Source of the DNA: DASSSQ01 sp963839285
Lineage (GTDB): Bacteria > Actinomycetota > Thermoleophilia > Gaiellales > Gaiellaceae
NCBI GenBank assembly: GCA_963839285.1
Contig: CAWIUN010000024.1
Location: 62,001 to 126,000 of the forward strand
Direction: 5' to 3'
DNA length: 64,000 bases
The notes beneath the pieces were generated by a model, which was not told where the DNA came from, made no database searches, and was given only the letters and a program-made list of their open reading frames with translations. A program made the translations under genes and the position numbers. This document shows, piece after piece, positions 1 through 7,762 of the stretch. Position 1 is the first letter of the stretch, and each line of letters starts with the position of its first letter.

Positions 1-2
1 GC

Positions 3-1505
3 GCGCTCGCGGCAGCTCGCGCCCATCAGGCCGCCGGCGAGTGGACGCGCGCCCGCACGATCGCGACCGATCTCCTGGCCGAGACGGAGACCGGCTCGTG
101 GCGCGTGGAGGCACTCATCCTGCTCGCCGAGGTCGAAGGTGGCGGACGCGCGGCCGAGTCGCTCGCCGAGGCCCTTCGCGAGACGGGCTCGAAGCCGGCC
201 CTCGCATCGCTCATCCACTGTCGCCTGGCGTGGGTGACGCGCTTCAGCCAGAGTTTCGACCACGCCGCTGCCGCGCTCGAGCTGGCCGAGCGGCTGGACG
301 ACGACGAGCTCCGGGTGCGTGCCCGGGCCGTGCGGACGATCCTCGACTGGTTCGCCGGCCGGGGAGAGAGCACCGGCGACCTTCCGGCGCTCGCCAAGCA
401 GCTCCCGGCAGCGCTCGGAGGGCAGCGGCTGGTGCAGGAGGCGACGCAGGCGGTCGTGAACACGCTCGCGCCGTCTTCGAAGCGAGACGAAGCCCGTGCC
501 TTCCTCGACCGCGAGCTCGCCGAGTGGCGCGATCGCGACGAGCCGCGGAGCGCGCAAGCCTTGTGGGGTCTCGCCTGGGTCGAGTTCTGGGCCGGGCACT
601 GGCAGCTCGCAGCCGACTACGCGGATCGCGCGCACGACATCGCGATCCAGTACGGCCTGGAGGTGCCGCAGGATCACCTTCCGATCGCCGTCATCGCCGT
701 CCATCGCGGCCGGTTCGAGCTCGCGCGCGAGCATTCGCAGCGGGCGCTCCGCCTGGCGGTGGAGCAGTTCGGGCTCCGTCCGCCTCAGCACCTCGCCGTC
801 GTCGGGCTCGCCGCGCTCGCCGCCGGAGATCCGCCGGCTGCTCTGAACTGGCTCGGCAGAGCAGAGCGTCGGGCTACGGAGATGGGCTGGGGCGAGCCGA
901 GCGTCCGCTGGTGGACAGCCGATCACGTCGAGCTCCTGCTCGAGGCGCGCCGCAGCGACGACGCCGTCCGGCTGCTCGCCGCCTGGGAGGCGGATGCGGC
1001 GCGGGTCGGCCGCGAGTGGGTGCTCGCGCACGTCACCCGGTGCCGGGGCCTCGTGGCCGCCGCACGCGGGGACGTCGCGCATGCGGTCGACGTGCTCGAG
1101 CAGGCGGTCGCGGAGCACGAGGCAGTCGGCGACCCGTTCGGCCGCGCCCGGGCGCTGCTCGCGCTCGGGGCCGTCAGGCGACGTGCGCGCGAGAAGCGCG
1201 CGGCGCGCGAGGCGATCTCGGCCGCGCTCGCGGGCTTCGAGGAGATCGGGGCGGCCGGCTGGTCGGCCAGGGCGCGCGCGGAGGTCGGACGGATCGGCGG
1301 GCGGACGCGTGCGGCGGGGCTGACGGCTGCCGAGCTCCGCGTCGCCTCCCTCGTCGCCGAGGGCAGGACGAACCGCGAGGTCGCCGCAGCCCTGTTCCTC
1401 GGCGAGCGGACGGTCGCGAGCCACCTGAACCACATCTACGCCAAGCTCGGCGTCCGCTCGCGAACCGAGCTCGCCCTCCGGCTCCGCCCCGAGCGACCCG
1501 CCTAG
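3..1505 (+). CDS. LuxR-family (LAL-type) transcriptional regulator, 3' part
   Basis: The frame is open from base 3, so the N-terminus lies outside the window; about 500 residues are visible. Most of the visible protein is Ala/Leu/Arg-rich helical sequence that looks like TPR-type repeats, as in the MalT/LAL class of large regulators. The last 65 residues form a LuxR/GerE helix-turn-helix: GLTAAELRVASLVAEG, then TNREVAAALFLGERTVASHL and HIYAKLGVRSRTEL. In this family the C-terminal domain binds DNA, and an N-terminal ATPase (not visible here) senses ligand. The target genes cannot be told from the sequence. The call for the C-terminal domain is firm; the LAL architecture is inferred. Confidence 0.88.
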   Translation, partial: ALAAARAHQAAGEWTRARTIATDLLAETETGSWRVEALILLAEVEGGGRAAESLAEALRETGSKPALASLIHCRLAWVTRFSQSFDHAAAALELAERLDDDELRVRARAVRTILDWFAGRGESTGDLPALAKQLPAALGGQRLVQEATQAVVNTLAPSSKRDEARAFLDRELAEWRDRDEPRSAQALWGLAWVEFWAGHWQLAADYADRAHDIAIQYGLEVPQDHLPIAVIAVHRGRFELAREHSQRALRLAVEQFGLRPPQHLAVVGLAALAAGDPPAALNWLGRAERRATEMGWGEPSVRWWTADHVELLLEARRSDDAVRLLAAWEADAARVGREWVLAHVTRCRGLVAAARGDVAHAVDVLEQAVAEHEAVGDPFGRARALLALGAVRRRAREKRAAREAISAALAGFEEIGAAGWSARARAEVGRIGGRTRAAGLTAAELRVASLVAEGRTNREVAAALFLGERTVASHLNHIYAKLGVRSRTELALRLRPERPA

Positions 1506-1569
1506 CCGGCGGCAAAGTTCAGCCGTTCTGTCGTTTCCGCTGCGGCACCGGCCTCGTAACGTCGACCGC

Positions 1570-1920
1570 ATGCCGAGCTACCTCGTCGAGACGTATCTGG
1601 CCCGTGGCCGAGCGGACGAGCGCACCGCTCGCGAGCGGCGGGCACGCGCGGCGGCGGAGGTGCTGACGCGGGGCACGACCCGGGTCCGCTTCGCCCGCTC
1701 GATCCACGTGCCCGAGGACGAGATCTGCTTCTACGTCTTCGATGCCCCGACCGCCTGCGACGCCGCGCAGGCCGCTGAACGTGCCGGCCTCGATCCGATC
1801 CGCGTGGTCGAGGCGGTCGCGTCGACGGAGGAGGAGAGCGACGACGACAGCCCGGCGAACGAGCGGTCGGGCGGAGAGGCCTGCCCGCACCCTTCAGCGC
1901 ACGAAAAGGAGAAGCGATGA
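1570..1920 (+). CDS. DUF4242 family small protein
   Basis: A 116-residue protein starting MPSYLVETYL, with the ferredoxin-like pattern of the DUF4242 / SCO4226-like family. A beta strand is followed by a helix (TARERRARAAAEVL), a second strand around RSIHVPEDEICFYVFDAP and a final helix. Some family members bind nickel; the cellular role is unknown. The last 30 residues are acidic and hydrophilic and probably disordered. The TGA stop overlaps the next ATG by four bases (ATGA), so it is translationally coupled to the secreted cupin downstream. Confidence 0.7.
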   Translation: MPSYLVETYLARGRADERTARERRARAAAEVLTRGTTRVRFARSIHVPEDEICFYVFDAPTACDAAQAAERAGLDPIRVVEAVASTEEESDDDSPANERSGGEACPHPSAHEKEKR

Positions 1921-2447
1921 GATCACGGTTGCTCCTGCTCGTCGTCCTCGCAGCGATCGGTGCCGCCGTCTACGGCGGCAAGGTGCTGGCGACGCCGGCG
2001 ACGACGCCGGGCTTCAGCGGCACGACGCTGGCGAAGGCGACGTTCGGCAATCTGAACGTCAAGGCCCACACGATCCCGGCCGACCTCTGGCGAGCCGAGC
2101 TGAAGACGAAGGGGGATTCCGACCTGTACGTCCAGCAGAACACCTGGGATCCCGACGCCTGCTCCGGGTGCATTCCCAGCACGGGCTGGCACACGCACCC
2201 CGGGCCGAGCCTCGTGATCGTGACGGAGGGCACGGTGACCGCCTACGAGGGCGACGACCCCACCTGCACGCCGCACGTGTACACCGCCGGTGGGACGAAC
2301 GCGTTCGTCGACGTCGGCGGTGGGGACGTCCACATCATCCGGGACGAGAGCGGCGCCGTCGCGAAGACGGTCGCCGTCCAGCTGATCCCGAAGGGCGCCA
2401 CGCGAAGGATCGACGTGGCACCCGCTCCGGGCAACTGCCCGTTCTAG
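1917..2447 (+). CDS. Secreted cupin-fold protein
   Basis: This 176-residue protein begins with a short positive stretch and one hydrophobic segment (LLLLVVLAAIGAAVYGG, about residues 4-20), a signal peptide or single anchor. The remainder is a cupin: GWHTHPGPSLVIVTEGTVTA gives the first metal-site motif (H-x-H), and GGGDVHIIRDESG supplies a later histidine. CSGC (about residue 81) and further cysteines at CTP and NCPF could form disulfides outside the cell. It is coupled to the DUF4242 gene by a 4-base overlap. The substrate is unknown. A strong hairpin terminator follows. Confidence 0.72.
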   Translation: MRSRLLLLVVLAAIGAAVYGGKVLATPATTPGFSGTTLAKATFGNLNVKAHTIPADLWRAELKTKGDSDLYVQQNTWDPDACSGCIPSTGWHTHPGPSLVIVTEGTVTAYEGDDPTCTPHVYTAGGTNAFVDVGGGDVHIIRDESGAVAKTVAVQLIPKGATRRIDVAPAPGNCPF

Positions 2448-2457
2448 GGCCGACCAG

Positions 2458-2485
2458 GCCGGAGGGCGGGACGCCGCCCTCCGGC
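2458..2485. terminator. Bidirectional hairpin between convergent genes
   Basis: A perfect 12-bp inverted repeat (GCCGGAGGGCGG / CCGCCCTCCGGC) encloses a GACG tetraloop. It begins 10 bases after the stop of the cupin gene and runs to the stop of the convergent DUF1385 gene. There is no T-run, as is common in very GC-rich actinobacteria. Its placement fits a shared terminator for both strands. Confidence 0.7.
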
Positions 2486-3402
2486 TAGGCCATCACTTCG
2501 ACGTCCGTGCGCTGCGTTCGGGCCTGTTCGACCTCGAGCACCTCGCGCAGGGCGCGGATCGAGACCTCGAGCTGGTCGAGCGACGGCTCCCGGGTCGTCA
2601 GGCGCTGCAGCCACAGCCCCGGCGCGAGCAGCGTCATCAGGAGCTTGCTGTGCGTGTGCTTGCCGGCGAAGCGGATCAGCTCGTAGGCGATCCCGGCGAT
2701 CACCGGCAGCAGCAGGATCCGGCTCGCGATCAGCCAGTACCAGGCGGGTCGGCCGAAGAAGGCGAAGACGAAGATCGCGACCACCATCACCCAGAGCAGG
2801 AAGGCGGTGCCGCAGCGCGGGTGGATCAGGCTGTAGCGCTGCACGATCTCCGGCTCGAGCGGCTCGCCCGCCTCGTAGGCGTTGATCGCCTTGTGCTCGG
2901 CGGCGTGGTACTGGAAGACGCGGCGCAGGTCGGGCAGCAGCGAGATCAGCGCCAGGTAGAGCACGAAGACGGTGACGCGGACGACGCCCTCGATGATCAC
3001 GAACCAGCCGCCCGACTTGACCGGCACGAGCTTGTCGACGAGCAGCGCGGGGCCGACCTTGAAGAGCAGCAGCGCGAACCCGATCGCGATCGCGAACGCG
3101 AAGGAGAGCTGGCCCTTCGAGAGCTCGGTCTCCACCTCCTCGTCGCCGTCCTCGCGCTCCTCCTGGGCGGCGTAGTTCGCGGAGATCGCGAGCGCGCGGA
3201 ACCCGATCGCGAGCGACTCGCCGAGCGCGACGACGCCGCGCACGACGGGCAGCCGGAAGGCCCAGTGGCGCGCCATCGGCGACTCGATCCGCCGGCAGAC
3301 GCCGGCGATCTCGCCGTCGGGCTTGCGGACGGCGACCGCCCACGTGCCCGGGCTGCGCATCATCACGCCCTCGAGGACGGCCTGTCCGCCGACTGCAGAC
3401 AT
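2485..3402 (-). CDS. DUF1385 (YqhQ-like) membrane protein
   Basis: A 305-residue protein with the family's N-terminal signature GGQAVLEGVMMRSP and central motif YHAAEHKAINAYE, followed by HPRCGTAFLLWVMVV. The conserved His/Glu/Cys residues suggest a metal-binding site. Hydrophobic segments near residues 100-125, 135-160, 205-225 and 235-250 make it a polytopic membrane protein. Members sit next to rpmE and prfA in many Gram-positive genomes, and rpmE is adjacent here. The biochemical function is unknown. Confidence 0.88.
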   Translation of the reverse strand: MSAVGGQAVLEGVMMRSPGTWAVAVRKPDGEIAGVCRRIESPMARHWAFRLPVVRGVVALGESLAIGFRALAISANYAAQEEREDGDEEVETELSKGQLSFAFAIAIGFALLLFKVGPALLVDKLVPVKSGGWFVIIEGVVRVTVFVLYLALISLLPDLRRVFQYHAAEHKAINAYEAGEPLEPEIVQRYSLIHPRCGTAFLLWVMVVAIFVFAFFGRPAWYWLIASRILLLPVIAGIAYELIRFAGKHTHSKLLMTLLAPGLWLQRLTTREPSLDQLEVSIRALREVLEVEQARTQRTDVEVMA

Positions 3403-3412
3403 GGAGTGGCTC

Positions 3413-3631
3413 CTAGCCGCGGCGGGAGCCGCCGGCCTTCTCGAGGCGGCGCTGGAACCGCTCGACGCGGCCGCCGGTGTCCATCAGCTTCTGCTTGCCC
3501 GTGTAGAACGGATGGCAGGCGGAGCAGATCTCGACGTGCAGCTCCGACTTGGTGGAGCGCGTCGTGAACTCGTTGCCGCAGGCACACCGGACGTGCGCCA
3601 TGACGTATTCGGGATGGATCTCCGGCTTCAT
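3413..3631 (-). CDS. rpmE: 50S ribosomal protein L31
   Basis: A 72-residue protein starting MKPEIHPEYVMAHVRCACGN. It carries the L31 signature CACGNEFTTRST...LHVEICSACHPFYTGKQK and ends GGRVERFQRRLEKAGG. The CxC and CxxC cysteines mark the zinc-binding (C+) form. The start codon at 3629-3631 overlaps the threonine dehydratase stop by four bases, so the two are translationally coupled; the DUF1385 gene follows 10 bases downstream. The length matches the family and the call is secure. Confidence 0.97.
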   Translation of the reverse strand: MKPEIHPEYVMAHVRCACGNEFTTRSTKSELHVEICSACHPFYTGKQKLMDTGGRVERFQRRLEKAGGSRRG

Positions 3632-4551
3632 CGCCCGGCCAGGATAGCAGCGGCGATCGGGGCGGCGACGTTCCCGCCCGAGACGACGCAGCAGACCGTT
3701 CCGCCCTCGACCTTGCCCGCGCGCAGCGCCGCCACCGCGGCCGCGCCGGCGGGCTCGCAGGCGAGCTTGGCGCGGGCGTAGAGGAAGCGCATCGCCTCGG
3801 CGATCTCCTCCTCCGAGACGAGCACCGACTCGACCCCGTGCTCGACGCAGGTCGCGAGCGCGGCGCCGCCGACGAAGGGCGCGTTCAGCCCGTCGGCGAT
3901 CGAGCGGGGCTGCACAGGCACCGGCTTCCCCGCGCGCAGGCCCTCGTGCAGGGCCGCCGAGCCCTCCGGCTCGACCGCGACGACGCGCGCGTCGACGGCG
4001 GCCGCGATCCCGGAGACGAGCCCGCCGCCGCCGACCGGGACGACGATCGTGTCGACGCCCGGCACGTCCTCGGCGATCTCGAGCCCGACCGTGCCGGCGC
4101 CCGCGTGCACGACCGGGTCGTCGAACGGGTGCACGAGCGTGCGGCCGCTCTCCTCCTGCAGCTCGGCGAGCCGCTCGAAGGCCTCGGCCGGGCCGGCCGC
4201 CTCGGTGTCGACGGCGGCGCCGTAGCCGCGCGTCGCCGCGATCTTCTGCTCGCTCGCGTCGCGCCACATGACGACGAGCGCGTCGATCCCCTCGGCCGCG
4301 GCGCCCCAGGCGACCGCCTGCGCGTGGTTGCCGGCGGAGATCGCGATCACGCCCCGCCGCTTCTCCTCGTCCGAGAGCAGCGCGAGCTTGTTGACGACGC
4401 CGCGCGGCTTGAACGAGCCCGTGACCTGGAACAGCTCCGCCTTCAGATGGACGCCCTCGCCGAGCGTCCGCGAGCGGAAGACGGGGGTGCGGTGGAGGCG
4501 GGCCTCGACCCGCGGGCGGGCCTCGAGGATCAGTTCGCGCGTGACCTGCAT
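3628..4551 (-). CDS. Threonine dehydratase, short PLP-dependent type
   Basis: A 307-residue fold-type II PLP enzyme that probably deaminates threonine (or serine) to the 2-oxo acid. The PLP lysine lies in QVTGSFKPRG (about residue 50). SAGNHAQAVAWGA is the substrate-binding Asn loop, VPVGGGGLVSGIAAA the phosphate-binding glycine loop, and the C-terminal VSGGN completes the active site. There is no C-terminal ACT domain, so it resembles the catabolic TdcB form more than feedback-inhibited IlvA. I chose ATG at 4549-4551 (MQVTRELILEARPRV) because it matches the family N-terminus. Serine racemase is a less likely alternative. Confidence 0.87.
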   Translation of the reverse strand: MQVTRELILEARPRVEARLHRTPVFRSRTLGEGVHLKAELFQVTGSFKPRGVVNKLALLSDEEKRRGVIAISAGNHAQAVAWGAAAEGIDALVVMWRDASEQKIAATRGYGAAVDTEAAGPAEAFERLAELQEESGRTLVHPFDDPVVHAGAGTVGLEIAEDVPGVDTIVVPVGGGGLVSGIAAAVDARVVAVEPEGSAALHEGLRAGKPVPVQPRSIADGLNAPFVGGAALATCVEHGVESVLVSEEEIAEAMRFLYARAKLACEPAGAAAVAALRAGKVEGGTVCCVVSGGNVAAPIAAAILAGR

Positions 4552-4581
4552 GGCCGGGATCGACGTTACAGCCTCAGGGTC

Positions 4582-6583
4582 ATGAACCAGCGCGCACCGC
4601 TCACACCGAGACGGCGACGCCTGCGGCGGCGCAGGCGCGGCGGCGGCACCGGCCGCAAGCTCGCGATCGGGGTCGTCCTGCTCGCGATGGTCGGCGCGGC
4701 GCTCGTCGCCGGCACCGTCGCCGTCGCGAAGTCGCAGTGGGACTCGTTCATGGCGAGCTGCACGCTCGACGGCCTCCGGCCCGACGTCGACCTGGGCCGG
4801 AACAGCTACGTCTACGCCGCGAACGGCACCTTCCTCGGCACGATCCCGTCGAAGGTGCACCGCGACCCCGTGCCCGCGAAGCAGATGTCGCCGTGGCTCG
4901 AGCAGGCGACGCTGGCGATCGAGGACCGCAACTTCTACGAGCACCCGGGCGTCGACTTCCAGGGGACGCTGCGCGCCGCGATCAAGAACCTGCAGGCGGG
5001 CCGGGCCGTCCAGGGCGCCTCGACGCTCGACCAGCAGCTCGTCGACAACCTCTACCTGACCGGCGAGAAGCACGACCTCCAGTTCAAGAAGCAGGAGGCG
5101 TGCCTGGCGCTGAAGCTCGACGAGGCCTGGGGCAAGGAACGGATCCTGCGGCGCTACCTCAACACCGTCTACTACGGCCACCTCGCCTACGGCGTCCAGG
5201 CCGCGGCGAAGACCTACTTCTCGAAGAACGCGAAGGATCTCGGCCCGGCGCAGGCGGCGCTTCTCGCCGGGCTCCCGCAGGCGCCGAGCCTCTACGACCC
5301 GATGCGCAACCCGGACGCGGCGAAGGCGCGCCGCAACGAGGTGCTGCAGGCGATGGTCGCGACCGGAGCGCTGCCGGCGGACGCGGCCGACGGCCTGAAG
5401 GCGCTGCCGCTCAACCTGCGACCGACGCGCATGTACCAGGTCAAGCGCCAGCCGGCCTTCTTCGAGTACGTCCGCAAGCAGCTCGTCGATGCCTACGGCG
5501 ACCGGGAGGTGCGCCGCGGCGGCCTGAAGGTGACGACGACGATCGACCTCCGCTACCAGAAGCTGGCGCGGAAGGCGATCGACACGACCCTCGACCGCAA
5601 GGGCGACCCGGCCTCCGCGCTCGTCTCGATCGACCCGAAGACCGGCGCGATCAGGGCGATGGAGTCCCGCGTCCGCGGCAGGCAGATGGAGTTCAACCTC
5701 GCCGTCCAGGGTCGGAACGAGGCGGGCTCGACCTTCAAGACGTTCGTGCTCGCGGCAGCGATCGAGCGCGGCCTCGACCCGTTCACGACCCGCTACCTCT
5801 CGGCGCCCTTCACCTACGCGACCGGGAACGGGGACGAGGTCTGGAAGGTGCACACCTACGAGGGCACCTACGACGGCCCGATCACGGTCGAGCAGGGGCT
5901 GATCCACTCCGACAACACGGTCTTCGCGCGGTTGACGGTCGACGTCGGCCCCGCGGAAGGTCGCCGCGCTGGCGCATCGGCTCGGGATCACCTCGAAGCT
6001 GCTGCCGGTGCCCTCGATCGGCCTCGGCGTCAACGACGTCTCGGTGCTCGAGCTGGCCTCCGCCTACTCCTCGCTGCCGACGCTCGGCATCCACCGCGAG
6101 CCGTACGCGATCGAGAAGGTGGTGCTCCCGAACGGCACGGTGGACGGGCGCTGGGGCAACCCGGAGGCGAAGCGCGTGCTGCCGGTCGGGATCGCCCGCA
6201 CGGTCGACGCGATCCTGCACGAGAACGTCCTGCACGGCACCGGCGTCAACGCGCAGATCCCGCACCCGGCCGCCGGCAAGACCGGCACGACCGAGAACTT
6301 CACGGACGGCTGGTTCGCCGGCTTCACCCGCAACCTGACCACGGTCGTCTGGGTCGGCTACCCGAACAGGAACGTGCCGATGCGGAACGTGCACGGCATC
6401 CGCGTCCAGGGCGGCAGCTTCCCGGCGATCATCTGGGGCAAGTTCATGCAGCCGGCGACGAAGAAGCTGAAGCCGAGCGGCTTCCCGTCCGCGGGCGGCG
6501 TCGCCTACAAGCCGTGGCACGGCGAGCACGCGTTCGGCGGCACGGGCGACGCCTCGCAGCGGCCGCAGGCGCCGAAGAGCTAG
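4582..6583 (+). CDS. Class A penicillin-binding protein (frame break)
   Basis: Bifunctional peptidoglycan synthase, about 667 residues. After an Arg-rich cytoplasmic tail comes one membrane anchor (LAIGVVLLAMVGAALVAG). The GT51 glycosyltransferase domain shows EDRNFYEHPGVDF and GASTLDQQLVDNLYLTG. The transpeptidase domain has the catalytic SxxK motif in GSTFKTFVLAA (about residue 384), SDN in LIHSDNTVFARL, and KTG in AAGKTGTTENFTDGWFAGFT. One extra G near 5957 breaks the frame; removing it gives a continuous KVAALAHRLGITSKLLPVPS. All catalytic motifs are kept, so I regard the break as a sequence error. The 3' end overlaps the convergent TetR gene by four bases. Confidence 0.93.
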
Positions 6584-7170
6584 CCGCTCACGTCCTGGAC
6601 GGCCGCCTCGACGAGCGCGGCCGCGAGCCCCGCCGCCTCGACGTCGCCGAGCGGCGCCAGCACGCGCCAGAGGTGGAAGTCGATCGCGCCGCGGGCGGCG
6701 GCGTCGACGCGCTCCGTCCTCGGGAAGGGCGCGACGAGCAGCGCCCGCACCGCGTCGAGGTAGCGCCCGAGGCCGTTCTCGACGACGGTCCGCAGCGCCG
6801 GCGACTGCTCCAGGTCGCGCAGCAGGTGCGCCGTCATCGGCTCGGTCTCGCGGTACCACCCGTAGAGCGCGGCGAGCCCGGCGCGGAGCCGCTCCCCCGG
6901 CTCGGCGATCTCCGACCACGCGGCCGGGTCGGGCGTCGGGTGCAGCGCACGCCAGTGGGCCGAGCACGCCGCGAAGAGCGACTCGTCGTCCGGGAAGTGG
7001 TTGTAGACGGTGACGCGCTGGACGCCCGCGCGCCGGGCGATCTCGCTGATGCTGGTCGCGGCGGGGCCGACGGTGCGGTGGAGCTCGACGGTGGCCGTCG
7101 TGATCCGCCGCCGCGTCTCCTCGAGGCGGTCGGCGCGCTTGCGGAGCTCGTACTTCCTCGTCCCGGCCAT
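6580..7170 (-). CDS. TetR-family transcriptional regulator
   Basis: A 196-residue protein. The N-terminal helix-turn-helix reads SISEIARRAGVQRVTVYNHF (about residues 40-60), followed by PDDESLFAA, typical of TetR. The C-terminal ligand/dimer domain is not assignable. It is transcribed divergently from the cupin gene at 7258. The 87-bp gap holds a perfect inverted repeat overlapping a -35 box, which suggests that it represses the cupin gene and possibly itself. Confidence 0.9.
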   Translation of the reverse strand: MAGTRKYELRKRADRLEETRRRITTATVELHRTVGPAATSISEIARRAGVQRVTVYNHFPDDESLFAACSAHWRALHPTPDPAAWSEIAEPGERLRAGLAALYGWYRETEPMTAHLLRDLEQSPALRTVVENGLGRYLDAVRALLVAPFPRTERVDAAARGAIDFHLWRVLAPLGDVEAAGLAAALVEAAVQDVSG

Positions 7171-7184
7171 TTCGACTTACATCA

Positions 7185-7224
7185 TGTCAGACCATTTGAC
7201 AGGCGCGACGGCCTCGGCGATCAT
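7185..7224 (+). promoter_or_regulatory. Candidate promoter with overlapping TetR operator
   Basis: A perfect inverted repeat TGTCA-N7-TGACA spans 7185-7201. Its right arm contains a consensus -35 box (TTGACA, 7196-7201); 17 bases later comes a -10-like GATCAT (7219-7224). A clear ribosome-binding site (AAAGGAG) lies just before the cupin ATG at 7258. An operator covering the -35 box is the usual layout for TetR repression. Assignment to this regulator rests on proximity. Confidence 0.55.
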
Positions 7225-7257
7225 CGCTGTACATGCTGTTCAACGAAAGGAGAGAGG

Positions 7258-7749
7258 ATGCACTCCGCGACCAGGCGCGTGCTCGGCCCGGGCGAGGGCG
7301 AGCTCGTCCACCTGCACGCGCTCGGCGTGCGCTTCATGGTCGGCGCCGAGGAGACCGGCGGCCGCTTCGCGCTCGTCGAGCACCCGCTGCCCCCGCGCTC
7401 GCTCGGCGCGCCCGTCCACACGCACCGCAACGAGGACGAGTACTCCTACGTGCTCGAGGGCCGTGTCGCCGTGCAGATCGGCGACGAGATCGTCGAGGCG
7501 GGCCCCGGCGAGCTCGTCGTCAAGCCGCGCGGGATCCCGCACGCGTTCTGGAACCCCGGCGACGAGCCGGCGCGCCTGCTCGAGATCGTCTCGCCCGGGG
7601 GCTTCGAGAGCTACTTCCGCGAGCTTGCGCCCGCGCTGGCGGCAGAGGACGACGCCGCCGTCCGCGAGGTCGTCGACCGCTACGAGCTCGAGATCGACCA
7701 CTCGACGATCCCGGAGCTCGCCGAGAAGCACGGGCTCCGGCTCGGGTAG
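7258..7749 (+). CDS. Cupin-domain protein
   Basis: A 163-residue protein with one cupin domain. Metal ligands are visible in PVHTHRNEDEYSYVLEGR (H-x-H...E) and in the second motif GIPHAFWNPGDEPARLLEI. A helical tail of about 45 residues follows. The start is set by the ribosome-binding site at 7245-7251. It lies under the putative TetR operator and is convergent with the ETF-quinone oxidoreductase gene. The substrate is unknown; small stress or detoxification cupins often have TetR neighbours. Confidence 0.8.
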   Translation: MHSATRRVLGPGEGELVHLHALGVRFMVGAEETGGRFALVEHPLPPRSLGAPVHTHRNEDEYSYVLEGRVAVQIGDEIVEAGPGELVVKPRGIPHAFWNPGDEPARLLEIVSPGGFESYFRELAPALAAEDDAAVREVVDRYELEIDHSTIPELAEKHGLRLG

Positions 7750-7762
7750 CCGGGCAGAGAAG

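Noticed and set aside
4582..6583. Penicillin-binding protein as a pseudogene
   Set aside because: One extra G explains the break, all catalytic motifs remain, and the same error type affects many other conserved genes here.
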